A stretch of 64,000 nt of DNA, taken from Leptodactylus fallax. Lineage: Eukaryota > Chordata > Amphibia > Anura > Leptodactylidae. The DNA lies in the NCBI GenBank assembly GCA_947044405.1, contig CAMRHE010000011.1, forward strand, positions 5,438,501 through 5,502,500, in the 5' to 3' direction. Shown here one piece after another: positions 12,772 to 24,755 of this stretch. The notes under the pieces were generated by a model. That model was not told the DNA's origin. It saw only the letters and a list, made by a program, of their open reading frames with translations, and searched no databases. Made by a program: the position numbers and the translations under genes. Within the stretch, counting starts at the first letter, position 1; the number at the start of each line of letters is the position of its first letter.

Positions 12772-13480
12772 TATATGGTTTGCAGGAGTTATATAATCTC
12801 TTCTACTGTATATAAAGAGCTGTTCCCTGTTCTCAATTGTTCCACTCTGTACATATTAGTATTGGACAAACAAATGAAACTTGGCCGGTTGTATCTGCAA
12901 ATGTCATGTTGGTTTTCAATTTGTATATGTTGCTGCTAATTCAACAACCTGCCAAACTGGTCAAAATATGATATGAATAGTGCATGTTGTGGCGTGAAAA
13001 GAGCTATGAAACAAATATATACTGTATTGGTTACAATCACGATTGTCAACATAATTCTTTGACATTCTTGACAGCCCTTAAAAAAAAGAATCCCAAACAA
13101 AGCTATTCAGAAAATGCTGATTGAAATAGTAATCATGTATTTTCTATAAGAAACAATAGCACCATTCATAATGCTGCTTACACAGTCAGTTATATAACAC
13201 TGTGAGACTTTAAGATAAATTGGAGACAAGCTTATAATAAAAAGCAGCTATTCTACAGTAGAAGTATCTGTTTGTGTTTTCACAAATCAAATCTATCCCT
13301 TTGTACCTGTAATTTCTATTCTGCCCCCAATTATTTGGGGACAACTGCAAACATTTCAGTTCAAACTGACAGACTAAACTGTAAAACTGTCCTAAGATAC
13401 ATTAAAAGAAAACTTCTACTGTAATCCAGTTAACCATATTTTCATAAAAACTGCTTATTTGTTAACCTCTGTCCAGGGGT
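12772..13480. other. Gene-free stretch
   Basis: AT-rich DNA. No exon or element recognised. Confidence 0.4.
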
Positions 13481-13489
13481 GAACCTAGC

Positions 13490-13740
13490 CTTTCTGCTGC
13501 CTGAGACGACCTCTAGAAAGGCACTACCTTAAAATTAAAATACCCAACACAGCAATCTTTGGTTTTGTGATGAGGCCCTCTTAATTAAAAATGTAGACCA
13601 AACCCTCCATTTGCAGAGCAAAAAATCCCCTTATTTGGCCCACACACAGTATGGTGCTCCCTTTACTGCCCCCACAGTAAATAACCCCCTTTATTGACCC
13701 CCACAGTGTATTACCCCTTTATTGGTCTTGGCATAGTGAA
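13490..13740. repeat. Degenerate repeat with CCCCCACAGTA/CCCCTTTATTG periodicity
   Basis: Phrases such as CCCCCACAGTAAATAACCCC, GACCCCCACAGTGTATTACC and CCCTTTATTGGTC recur with a spacing of about 30 bp. This is a decayed minisatellite or low-copy frog repeat. Confidence 0.4.
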
Positions 13741-13819
13741 ATTCATGTATCTGTGGGTATCCTTTTTGTAAAATAGGCCAATGGCTCTGGATCATGTAAG
13801 TGAATGGATGGAACTGATG

Positions 13820-14949
13820 TACTAATGCTATATGGTTTCCCGTAGTTTTTTGCTTGGATTAATGTGAATACAGGCTTGATCAAGAATCTTAGTAGGGTAA
13901 CCTCTTTCCAGGAACTTCTCTCTCATGACATGTAATCTAGAGGTTTGTAAAGCAGGATCGGAGACTATACGATTGATGTGATCAAAATGGGACTTGGGGA
14001 GAAAAAGCTTTGTAGCTAAGGGGTGACAACTGGCAAATTGTAGAAGGGTATTTCTGTTATTTGGTTTTGTGTATAAATATGTATGTAGTGTGCCCAGATT
14101 ATCCTTTTGTACCGTTGTGTCCAGAAAGTGTATTTCTGCAGATTGGTAAATTAAAATGAATGGCAGTTACAGTGTTATTCTGTTCAGATAATGATAAAAG
14201 ATGTTGAGGGAGTTCAATAGGCCCCTCCATATGCAAAAAATATCATCAATGTATATGTATTTTCTCCAAATCATGGAGTTTTGTTGGAAGAGTCTGTTTG
14301 TATACACATGAGTTTCTTCAAACTCAGCCATGTATCAATTTGCATATGGAGGGGACACAATGGACCCCATCGGTGTGCCTTGTATCTGTAGATAAAAGTC
14401 ATCCTGATAAAGTTCTCCTGGGGAACTAGAGATAGAAGGTCAACACATAAAGGAATAATGCAAGGGTCTGTATCAGAATTTGTGAGTATGTTCATAACTG
14501 CCTGAATACCTTTCTTATGCGTGATGGATGTATGAAGGCTTGTCACGTCCCACAAGACCAAGAAAGCATCAGGGGGGATAGTATGTATATCCCGTATAAT
14601 GTTAAGGAAAGCTCCACTATCTAAGAGAAAAGATTGGGTGTTCTTAATCAAGGGCGTCAAGATCTTCTCAAGTAATATGGCCAAAGGTAATAATATTGTC
14701 TGTGGAAGCAACTATAGGGCACCCCGGAGATCTGTCTAGTCTTTTGTATATTTGGGGTAAAATGTAAAATACTGGGGTAATGGGATCATTCTTGGTGAGA
14801 AACTTCTTAGTTTTAGTGTCTATAATTCCTAGAGTCAAATAGCGTGACAGAACCTGTTTGATCTTATGGGTGATTTTATCAATGGGGTTACTTGGTAGTT
14901 TCTGTTTGTTGTTTTTATTCACCTCCCCTGGGTCACACAGGTCAACCAC
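13820..14949 (-). pseudogene. Penelope-like retroelement reverse transcriptase (decayed)
   Basis: Minus-strand frames read successive pieces of a Penelope-type RT: ITPVFYILPQIYKRLDRSPG and PIVASTDNI (14,700-14,830); LLDSGAFLNIIRDIHTIPPD and LVLWDVTSLHTSITHKKGIQ (14,480-14,630); then, after a frameshift near 14,370, PPYAN, MAEFEETHVYTN and the catalytic YIDD (codons at 14,242-14,253) followed by FCIW. Beyond it come FLDT (about 14,120), YTKPNN, FDHINRIVSDPALQTSRLHV and KFLERGYPTKILDQA down to about 13,850. No GIY-YIG endonuclease part is recognised. Members of this class replicate by RT, commonly with a GIY-YIG endonuclease. This copy is a multiply broken 5'-truncated-looking remnant. Confidence 0.88.
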
Positions 14950-14972
14950 TGTCTATTCAATTATTCTAACAG

Positions 14973-15131
14973 GTAGCAGCAGCCAATGTTATACTCATTG
15001 ATCCCCGCTCCTATCGTGTCTGGTCACTTCAGGGTGCGGATGCTGAAGAACCCTGCAGCGTCCTTTGACTGGAGAAGCGGAAGCCGAACTGGATAGGAGT
15101 GGGGATCGATGAGTATGACATCAGCCGCTAC
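14973..15131. repeat. Foldback element
   Basis: The arms GTAGCAGCAGCC..ATACTCATTGATCCCC (14,973-15,016) and the complement (15,090-15,131, GGGGATCGATGAGTATGA..GGCTGATG-like) are about 42 bp with a loop of about 75 bp. Confidence 0.75.
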
Positions 15132-15292
15132 ATGTTGGAATAAACCAATATGTAACGGCTGATTATAAAAAATGCTGTCCCTCAGATTGTGCCAGAATGC
15201 TGTTGCCTGAGGTCGCCTTAAGGCAGGTTTGACCCTGCTTTTGCCCACATTTAGAAACAGTAGATCATTAAGCACTTTATGAAGGTAGTATC

Positions 15293-16625
15293 CTTTAGAC
15301 TAGGTTTACACAAAGTTTTTTGCAGACGAATTTTTGAGGCAGAATCTGTCTTAAAAAAGGATTTCCAACACTCCTATTTATTTCATTGGGAGTCAGGCAG
15401 ATTTTTTTTCTATAGCAGATTTTTTTTCAGCTATAGGGAAAAAAGCATCATGACCTATCTTTGGGTGGATTCTGCCTTGCAAACTCCAAATAAATGAATG
15501 GGAGGTGGAGGAAACCTTGACACTTTTTATTTTTGGAAAAACCACTTCAAAAACTGTGTCCTGTTTATTTTTGTCTCTGTGAAAGATCCTCAGTGCGCCA
15601 ACACCGCTGTGGCCCCACCTGAGTCTTCTTTCATATAAAAACCACACTCACCGCCAGTGAGTGCCGGGTTCACAAGATAAATACAAGACAAGCTTTCTAA
15701 ATTTTATATATTTATTAACCCCTAAATGGGTCGGTATTAACATCTAACACATGCAGTTCAGAACAGATATGTAGATATATGCAAGCATTAACAGTTACTA
15801 GTTACAAGATACAGTACTTAAAATAAAAGGGAATAAAGGTGAAATAATTACTTTACCACGCATCTCCTTGATGTGGCTCTATAATCCAACACTCACACAT
15901 GCTCTGTCATGTGTGAATACCCAGTGGAGGCTGCTTAGCATTAACTCCTAGCATGTGGCATCACAGTATATTCCAGCCTGCATGCTCTCATCACAGTCTC
16001 TCAGTAAACTCTTGTAGTCTCATCCCAATCTCCTCCCATTGCCTCTTACCTCATCTTTTATACCCTTTATGCCACCTCCCAGAATGAGGTCACCGGCGGC
16101 AGCAAGTCTGATTGAATCATGCACTCAAGTCCAGATTCTTTGCAAAGAGCTGAGACCAAGTGGAATGATACAATGTTATCAGCCATATCTGATCAACCAG
16201 TGCAGGCTGGACAATGCATGTTTGTTTGATCAGCCAGGACTGTGTAGGAATACAATGGAGCCCTGCTGGGATGGATACAAAGCCCTATTGTTCCAGGTTG
16301 CTACTACTGCCAATATACACCTAGGCTTATAGCTGCGCACATTATGAACAAATGCAGGTAAGAAGGGAGATACTATACCCAGAGATCAAAATACATCTCT
16401 GAGTTATAGCCATATTTAAGCAGAATCATCACAGTCTCCCATTCATTTCAAGCAGGAATCTGCCTAAAGACAGGTTTATGACGTTTTGTTTCACTCTAGA
16501 TGAAAAAATTAACCAGGGAAAAAAAAATTTGCTACTGACTCCTAATGAATGGGAGTATGGGAGGCGTTTTTTAAGGCCAATTTTTTAGGCCACCTGCAAC
16601 AACTCTATGTGAACATATCCTTACT
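15293..16625. repeat. MITE family E, split by a solo LTR
   Basis: The left piece 15,293-15,577 starts GACTAGGTTTACACAAAG; the right piece 16,434-16,625 ends CTATGTGAACATATCCTTA. The two pieces form the inverted ends of one element of about 480 bp once the inserted LTR is discounted. Confidence 0.7.
15578..16433. mobile_element. Solo LTR (856 bp) with 5-bp target duplication
   Basis: It begins TGTGAAAGATCC and ends GAATCATCACA, giving TGTGA...TCACA inverted termini, and it is flanked on both sides by GTCTC (15,573-15,577 and 16,434-16,438). A 5-bp duplication with TG..CA ends is the signature of an LTR retroelement. No gag, pol or env sequence is attached, so it is a recombined solo LTR. AATAAA at about 15,832 is a possible poly(A) signal in plus orientation. 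Family (gypsy or ERV) is undetermined. Confidence 0.75.
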
Positions 16626-18163
16626 GCCTGCACTGGCATTATGTGCATACTGTAACCACTTCAGTGCTACAGTTACTCTGTGCAGCACTGTACAAAAAGG
16701 AGATCATCAGCATGACTACCCAGGTTAGCATCATTACTACTATGATAAAAGTGTATGTATATATAATCAAAATGATACTTATAGAGAATACAACTAGTTT
16801 CACAGCAAAATAAATTCTTATAACGACCATTGTTTCATTCTGAAGCCCAGAAGTATCCCAAAAGTGCCCTGGTTAAAATCGGGATGGGGAGTTTTGGGGT
16901 AGGAGGTTTGTTTATTTGTATGCATCAGTCCATAACAAGTGAGTGAATGGAAACTATAAATCATATCCACAGAGGCATATAAACAATTCATCCCACACCC
17001 TTGTTCCCAGATTTCTGCTCCATACTTAAAAGGGAATAAACACTGATGGCCTATCCTTAGGATAGATCAACAGTGAGTTAATGGTGGGTATCTGACCTCT
17101 ACTGATCAACAGAACAAAGGGATGGTAGTGCTTCATCTGTTCATGGAAAACTTTTTAAAGGGCCACTGTGGTCGGGTCAGGAGGGTGTCCATCAATGTAT
17201 GATCACTGGAAACCCTTTAATTCTAACAGTTTATTACAGGAAGTGTTACATCTGTTATTTGTGCCAAGCTTATATTAACAAAAATATTGTGGTTTTTGAG
17301 TGATGAAATTAATAAAATTTAGTTATAAAGAAGATATTTTATTTTACTGCATAAAAATTGCGAAAGGATGTGGCTCAACGAAGTCATGACTTAGCGAGTT
17401 ACTAACTTATAAATATATCAGTTCTATTCACAGATTCAGTACTTTAGTGAATGTCTTTCCAAGCTTACAACATCCCAATAATAATCATAATGTAAGAAGG
17501 TTACAGAGATTTCAGTGATGTCCCTTTGAGCTGTTGGACTGGAAATTTCACAGCTGTAGATGAAAGTGAATTGGTTTTGGGTTCTATGGCTGGTTATTTT
17601 GCATTTTAAAAAAGAATCAGAGGTATGGAAATAGAACAGTCGGAGAAGCTCCTTGGGGGAAACAAGGCCTACATTAATAAATAGTCTTACCATATTAGGG
17701 AAGAATACTCAAATTATACTTAATTATAAAGCGGTTTTCTAAAGCTGCTGTTTCACATGAAAATTACCTACAAATTATTACTTCATGCTATATTTATCTG
17801 CAGTCATCTGTCAGCTAGGGGCATATCTAATAGGACTATTGCTCAGTGTTTTATCCTGCTCATTCTGCTCTACCAGCTTTTGCTTTAGGGACATTGCAAT
17901 ATGTTAAATAGCAATACTGTATATAAAGTGTCTGTGTATAATGCAGAACTAATAGAATTGTTTCCTTTCTGTTGGCAGTAGTTCTAATAATATGTATATA
18001 GACGTAGAGATCCATTTGTGAATCATGACACCAAGTTATATTAACAACAATGCATTAAAACTAAATGATTGTGAGAGCACTAGTACCATTGAAATCCAAA
18101 AAGAAATGCTAAAGTAAAATATAGTCCCTCTGACATGCTCTACAATGGTTAAAAAACATATTG
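16626..18163. other. Gene-free stretch with a TTAAAAGGG-type MITE remnant
   Basis: About 17,028-17,221 starts TTAAAAGGGAATAAACACTG and ends AACCCTTTAA, a small decayed MITE. I see no exon in the remainder. Confidence 0.4.
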
Positions 18164-18621
18164 CTTAAAGGGATTATGTGGGAAGCGTTCCCTGAACTGG
18201 ATAAATATTCTCTCTCTATAGATCAAGGTGCCAACCATCTCAATAATTAAATTTGCAGAGCGGTGGTGAAAGTCTTTTTTCTCTGCAACCCCTGCTGACA
18301 CCCTCTCTTGATCAAATGACCAACTCTGCTGTACTCCATGTAAAAGCAGCAGGAATAGAGTAGAGTCGGTAATATCACAGAGTGTCAGAGCCGAAGCCTG
18401 CGGCCAACAAGTCAAAAAGTGGTAAGGCAGGAGGCCTATGGCTTCCTGCTCTACTAGCAATAGAATCAGGGTTGGGGCTCCTCTTCTCCATGGTTCAGCC
18501 ATCTGGTTGTAATTTTAACAACTGGATTGGCAGAACCAGCTGCATACCACCCCTGAGTAAGATGTGTATCCAGTGAAGGGAATATACTGTGAAAATTTTT
18601 CACTCCCAACATAACTCCTTT
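18164..18621. repeat. MITE family F-like (TTAAAGGGRTTATGTGGGA), copy 1
   Basis: The left end TTAAAGGGATTATGTGGGAA is mirrored by CCCAACATAACTCCTTTAA at the right, giving inverted ends with TTAA at both boundaries. The interior is non-coding. Confidence 0.7.
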
Positions 18622-20307
18622 AACTGGTTTATGAGAAATCATATCTCTTGTAAATGTGTGTTCTGCTCCTGATAATAATGCCTTATGCTTTCAGTGGGAA
18701 ACCCTGATAAAAAATAATAGTTTAATCATTAATCATTTTTGCATTTAGATTAAGTGATCTTTTGGAAACAAAGAAAGATTATAGATGTCTGTGCCTTTAA
18801 CTAGTTTAACGGGATCATCAACACTTGGACAGCTATGGATCCACAGCATAGTCCATAAATGTCTGACAGATGCAGGTCCCACCTCTGGCTGGGCTGTTTT
18901 TGTGATGCTCATAGCAGTAAATGGAAAAAGCTGTCCGCATAACTTTCCTTTCTTTCTTTGCCTGGATGAGGTAATCATTGGCGTTCTGTAGAGATGGGTA
19001 CAGATCCCAGAGGAGGAACCTGTATCTGCCAGACTTTTATGGTGTGTCCTGTGGATATACCATGTATGTCTAAAATGAGGCTATCCCTTACATACTGTCA
19101 TATGGTGTGGTTCTTACATTTTTTTTTTAATTGTGATGACAACCAATCTTTTATTTTATGTTCAAGCCTGCCCTGAATTAAAAGAAAGCTGAAATCTGAT
19201 CGGCCACTACAGACAACACTGACACTTTTTGTTATGGCTATTGTTATGTGCTTTTATTTCTTACCTTCCTCAAACCAGCTACATAAATTATTATTCATTA
19301 TTTAAGAGCCATTTATTTGTGTGCTCTTAAGTGGGTAAGTTCCTATGTTCTATATTTGTATGCATCCTGTTATTTCCAGAAGTTATGTTGAAAACTTCAA
19401 AACAAAGTAGTGCATGGACTGAATCATTACTTCACCATTTGAAATGTACATTCATATATTTCACATGAATAAATGATGCCCTACGGACTTACTGCAAGAG
19501 ATTTCCTGACATGTTGCTTCGGCAAGCATTAATTGACAGAGATGAATTTTGTATTGCTTTGGTTAAGTGGCTCAGAACATCATTATCCTCTCGTCAATGT
19601 TTGTCACGCAGTGAATACTTCAAGGGAGGGCTGACACTATATGAATTCTTCTATTAACCAATTTCCTTGTTATTTTCAGGATTGTCACAGTAGTTTACAT
19701 CTGTCAGAACCCAACAGTGTGACCTTATCATGGAAGAGCATAAACTAAATAATTGAGTGCATTTAGAGGCTCAGATTGTTATCTGATTGTCCTGCAATTT
19801 CTCACATGCCACCAATGTTACAAACCACATGTGACAAAAAAGGCCATATAGTAACTATAATGTTAGCAGGTGCAGCATTTGTTATAGGACCCTCCAGCTG
19901 AGGGAGCCTTCATTACCAAATGGTTATAGGTAAACTAACCAGCCTGCCTAATATATGTAGTTCTAGGCAGCCAAGCCAGTATTACAGTAAACATGGTTTT
20001 CAAGAAGGAGGAAAGAGAGAATTATTTTTACTTCCAGGTGTCTCTCAACAGACAGAAAATGCTCATATAGCTCATCGCTGGCCTCAGTGGTGATCACCTC
20101 TGTCAATGATTGGCTGATCGAGCATTGTAGGGCATTTCCTATGTATTAAGAGACAACAGGAAATAAAAATCATTGGGAAACAAGCAGCACTGGTCAGGAG
20201 CAGCAGGGCAATCAGCAGTATTATTTTGTAACCCATTTTGAGAATTTTTATAGAATGTTTTCAAACCTTGGAAACCCCTTTTGATAATTGACAAAGGTAA
20301 GAGAAAT
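18622..20307. other. Gene-free stretch
   Basis: No exon, RNA gene or bounded element identified. Short open frames look random. Confidence 0.4.
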
Positions 20308-20403
20308 TTAAAGAGGACCTATCGCCAAGTACAAAATACTAAATGCTATACATCGTTTCATTCTCACTGTGCCCCTGTGTTATTGGTGACAGATCCTCTT
20401 TAA
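20308..20403. repeat. 96-bp MITE with TTAAAGAGGACC ends
   Basis: TTAAAGAGGACCTATCGCC at the left and GGTGACAGATCCTCTTTAA at the right form inverted ends with TTAA boundaries. The ends resemble family C termini, but the interior differs. Confidence 0.75.
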
Positions 20404-20759
20404 TGAAAATTAGGACAAATTTACTTTTGTATTTCTGACTACACTCTGGTGTATTTTACATAAAGAGGATGAGTCTCCGGCACAGTAAAATATGTCCACT
20501 TTTTTTATCAAAGCATATAAAATCCAAAGAAATCCACAAAAGTCCACATTGGAAATGTTACAAAGGGGTAGTGGCAGCCATCTATGTGTTTCAGATGCCA
20601 CCTGCGTCCTTATTCATGGTGTACAATATGGCACATTTTGATGTTGCATCTAGTTAGATATAAAAGTTTCTGACTAGATTTGTGAAACTGCTCCACTGTT
20701 TTAGATGGGGTCCTTGTTATGTTACTCCAGTAACCTGCCCTGTATAAGTTTGATTATGA

Positions 20760-20890
20760 TGGTAGGTTCACACTATCATTCGGGTCTCTGTTGTTCAGGT
20801 CTGCATGGGGACCCGAAAAACAAAGACCCTGTCCGCTTAAAAGCAGTTACCTGCGGACTCCATTGACTATAATGTGGTTCGCCCATTGAG
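20760..20890. repeat. MITE family D fragment
   Basis: TAGGTTCACACTATCATTCG, GGGGACCCGAA and GACTATAATG match the complete copy at 42,779-43,037. The right end is missing. Confidence 0.65.
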
Positions 20891-20997
20891 TCATATTTAA
20901 GCAATGTTCTATCACTTGCTGAGTAAGAGAAAGAAAAACATAGCTGTGGTTATGGGTGCTGAAGCTGTGTCCCATAGAGTTGAAAAGAATACAGCTA

Positions 20998-21362
20998 CAG
21001 GTGCATCTCAATAAATTAGAATATCTTTGAAACGTTCATTAATTTCAGTAATTCAATTCATAATGAGCGTCTTCCATGATTGTGTGTGTAATGAACCAGA
21101 CCGAGGGACCATTTAAAGGCTTAGGAAACCTTGGCAGGTGACACACTGAATTTACAATACTGAACTTTTTTACAATATTCTAATTTTCTTAGATTTGGGT
21201 TTTCATTACCTGTAATCCATAATCAACATTTACAGAAATAAAACCCTTGAAATAGAACACTCTGTGTGTAAAGAATCTAGAAAATATAGGAGGTCACTTT
21301 TTTAATTTAATTACTGAAATAAATAAACGTTTCAAAGATATTCTAATGTATTGAGATGCACC
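20998..21362. repeat. Tc1/mariner-type MITE (CAGGTGCATCTCAATAAATT)
   Basis: The left end CAGGTGCATCTCAATAAATT after TA, and the right end complement TATTGAGATGCACC, enclose 365 bp without coding capacity. The ends also share TTTGAAACGTT and its complement. Confidence 0.85.
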
Positions 21363-21404
21363 AAATTACCAAAATTATTTATATTTGAAAATACCAGAAT
21401 AATG

Positions 21405-21840
21405 AGAGAGAGAGAATTTTAAGGCATTTTTATTACTTTCTGCAAAGTCAAAAGTTTACATACATTTCATTAGTATTTGGTACCATTGCCCTTAAACTGT
21501 ATGACTTGGGTCAAACGTTTTGGATATCCTTCCACAAGCTTCTCACAATAGTTGGTAGGAATTTGGGCCCATTCCTCCTGACAGAAGTGGTGTAACTGAG
21601 CCATGTTTGTAGGCCACCTTGCTCGCACCTGCCTTTTCAGATTTGCCCATAAATTTTCATTAGGATTGAGATCAGGGCTTTGTGATGGCCACTCCAAAAC
21701 ATTGACTTTGTTATCCTTAAGCCACTTTGTAACCAGTTTGGCAGTATGCTTTGGGTCATTGTCCATTTGGAAGACCCATTTGCGCCCAAGTTTTAACTTC
21801 CTGGCTGATGTCATCAATAGCAAGGAACTGGAATACCCTT
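21405..21840 (-). mobile_element. Tc1-like fragment (Sleeping Beauty-type relative), transposase C-terminus only
   Basis: ORF 21,470-21,823 (-) reads [20 protein letters not shown], then [15 protein letters not shown], and ends with QFKGNGTKY. The second Asp and Glu are 34 residues apart (DD34E), although the residue before the Glu is Asn rather than the usual Ile. The terminal repeat AAAGTTTACATACA-like at about 21,450 is at the left. The element stops just before the TTAA used by the piggyBac. Confidence 0.88.
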
Positions 21841-22275
21841 TTAACCCTGCTGTTGTGCTTGGATCTATATGACCCGAAATGAAACTTGAGACCCTGTAGA
21901 TTATTTTTCATGCAGATCTGAAACTTGTGATTAATTGACTTTAACTCATTTGGGGGGTTCTTACTATGAGTGTTTTTTGTTTTGTTTTTTGTTTACTTTT
22001 TGCTACACGTTGATTGTATGACCCGAACAGTTTTACAGGTCACTAATTATTTCTGCCTGCAAAATGTATTTGTTTTCCTGTGTACTTCATCTCATTATTC
22101 AAAAGGGTGCATATTGTAAAGTCATTTTTGACTACTGTGCCATGAAGTAAGCTAATGTGTGCCATTGTGACAAAGCAGAGTGAATGTTTGTTTAGGAGGG
22201 GGTGTATTCTCACTGCTGTGATATATTGATTGCATAGATGAGCATTGAGTACAGATTTGAACAGGGTCTGTTTCA

Positions 22276-22409
22276 GGGCCCCATCACACACATACAGATG
22301 CACCCTGCGATTGTGATGCTGCAACATCACAAACATGAGGCTCCAGCATCGCAAGCGTAGCAGTCACACTGCACTTTCTTCATCGCTGGTAGAGCGATGG
22401 GGCCCTTAC
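22276..22409. repeat. Small MITE inside the piggyBac 5' region
   Basis: CAGGGCCCCATCACAC at the left and GATGGGGCCCTTAC at the right are inverted. It lies upstream of the transposase ATG. Confidence 0.6.
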
Positions 22410-23906
22410 TGTAATATATAAGCTCTTTTTGTTGTGAAACTGGTTATAGATCTTTTTCTCTTTTATTGTTATTTATTTATATAGTTAGTTTTTTTTCATA
22501 GTGTTGACTATGTTGTGACTGTGCATAATTTCAAAATTTGGATAAAAATGTCTCGAAGACATCTATTGACTGACGCTGAATTGGAAGAGCTTGTCAACGC
22601 CTCTGATTCAGATGATATCCCACAGGAAAATGTGTCCGAAGAGGAGGACCACATGAGTGATGGGGAAAGCAATGCTGAAAATTATGATTCTGAAGTGGAA
22701 TATGAAGAAGAACATGATACCCAGACAACTAGTCAGATGCAAGAAACAAGGATGTAATTTGGAACTTGCAGTCTAGTCATGCTGGTAGATTGCCCACTGA
22801 AAATATCATAACAGCTACTCCTGGTCCTATTAGGTACGCTATATCAAGAATATCTGATATAGGATCAACATTCGCATTGTTCCTAAATATGACTATCCTA
22901 AATATTCTAATACAAATGACAAACATTGAGGGACAACAAGTTTATGGTGATAAATGGCACAAATTAGATGTGACAGCTCTAAATGCTTATATTGGTTTAC
23001 TTCTTTTAGCAGGAGTATAAAAATCTTATGGTGAAGCTACTAAAAGTTTATGGAATCCCGAAACCGGTCACCACATATTTAGAGCTACAATGTCTCTTGA
23101 AAGGTTTCATGAGATTTCTAGAGTATTGAGGTTTGATAATAAAACAGATCGAAATGAAAGAAGAGCTAAAGATAAACTAGCCCCTATTAGAAATGTTTGG
23201 AATAAATGGATAGAGATTCTACCACAATTATATAATGTTGGTGAAGCTGTAACTGTCGATGAACAACTGGTGGCATTCCGAGGTAGGTGCCCGTTCAGAC
23301 AATACATACCGAGTAAGCCAGCAAAGTACGGCATCAAGGTATGGACACTTTGTGACAGCAAAAGTTCATACGTTCAAAATGCTCAAGTGTATACAGGAAG
23401 AAACCCTGGAGAAAGAGCTGAAAAAAAAATCAGGGTATGCGAGTTGTTCTCGATTTGACTCATGGACTAAAAGTCACATGTGACAACATTTTCACATCCC
23501 ACCAACTGGGCCAGATGTGAAAAAGACAACTTACCATGCTGGGTACTATAAGGAAAAACAAGCCAGAACTGTCGCAAGGTGTCCTTAGTAAAAGAGAAGT
23601 GTATAGTTCTACTTTTTACTTTACTGGAGAAACAACAGTTGTGTCTTATGTTCCCCAAAAAAATAAACAGGTAATTCTAATGAGCGCAATGCACCATGAC
23701 AATGCAATAATTAATCGAGAAGACAAAAAGCCGGACATGATATTAGATTATAATGCCATAAAAGGGGCAGTTGATACACTAGACCAGGGGTCGGCAACCT
23801 CTGGCACGCGTGCCACTCTTGGCACGCAAGGCTTATTTCCCTGGCACGGCAGCGGAGTCCTCGCCCAGCAGTTTCGATCGGACCAAACACGGCCGAAACG
23901 AAACTG

Positions 23907-24274
23907 CTATTATTATACTGTGGGGTTTCTTCAGACTACAGAGTATAATAAGCGGAGCCCCGGGGAGGTGATGAAACATAAAAAACAATGTTACTCACTA
24001 TTCCACGCTCCGCAGCCGCTCTGTAATCTTCGGGCGGTTCTGCCTGAAGTCAGCTGACAGGGCCTCAGGTGTCACGTCTGCGTCTGACGTCATTACGCAT
24101 AATGACGCGACGTGACCCCTGAGACTCAATGAGCGGTCTAGAAACGCCCGAAGAGAACAGAGCGGCTGCGGAGCGTGGAAGGGTGAGTACATTGTTTTTT
24201 TATGTTTGTCACCTCTCTTTGCCCTCTACTTATTATACTCTGTGGTCTGAAGAGACCCCACAGTATAATAATAG
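23907..24274. repeat. 368-bp palindromic MITE inside the hAT-like element
   Basis: The ends CTATTATTATACTGTGG (23,907) and the complement (to 24,274) extend inward through TCTTCAGACTACAGAGTATA, ACATAAAAAACAATGT and CCACGCTCCGCAGCCGCTCT, so almost the whole element folds back on itself, with a centre near TGACGTCATTACGCATAATG. A fragment with the same end words is at about 12,190-12,224. Confidence 0.88.
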
Positions 24275-24310
24275 CTAGTGAGTGACACAAATTGGAATAT
24301 TATAAAAGTT

Positions 24311-24755
24311 AGAATACTATACCGTGTGCAGGAGCCACTATGGAGGATAACACAGTGTGCTGGGGCCACTATGGGACATATACCGTGTGCTGGGGCTGCT
24401 ATGGGACATATACCGTGTGCAGAGGCCGATATGGGACAAATACCGTGTGCAGAGGCTGCTATGGGACAAATACCGTGTGCAGAGGCCGCTATGGAACAAA
24501 TACCGTGTGCAGAGGCCACTATGGGACAAATACCGTGTGCAGAGGCCGCTATGGGACATAATACCGAGTGCAGAGGCCGCTATGAGACATATACCATGTG
24601 CAGGGGTCGTTATGGGACATAATACCGTGTGCAAGGGCCGCTATGGGATATAATACCGTGTGCAGGAGCTGCTATGGGACATTATACTGTGTGCAGGGAC
24701 TGCTATGGCTGTGGGACATAATACCATGTGCAGGGACCACTATGAGACATTATTC
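24311..24755 (+). repeat. 30-bp tandem minisatellite, about 14 units
   Basis: The unit is ACCGTGTGCAGAGGCCGC followed by TATGGGACAAAT. Some units are 31 bp (extra A in GACATAATACC). Because 30 is divisible by 3, long open frames appear in several frames on both strands; these are artefacts of the repeat and not genes. Confidence 0.95.

Noticed and set aside
22515..22757. An 80-aa acidic ORF as a separate host gene
   Set aside because: It is the N-terminus of the broken piggyBac transposase (MSRRHLLTDAELEE) between TTAA-flanked ends.
24226..24653. Several overlapping open frames of 70-114 aa on both strands
   Set aside because: They are the frames of the 30-bp minisatellite, whose unit length is a multiple of three. 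No domain or start context supports a gene.
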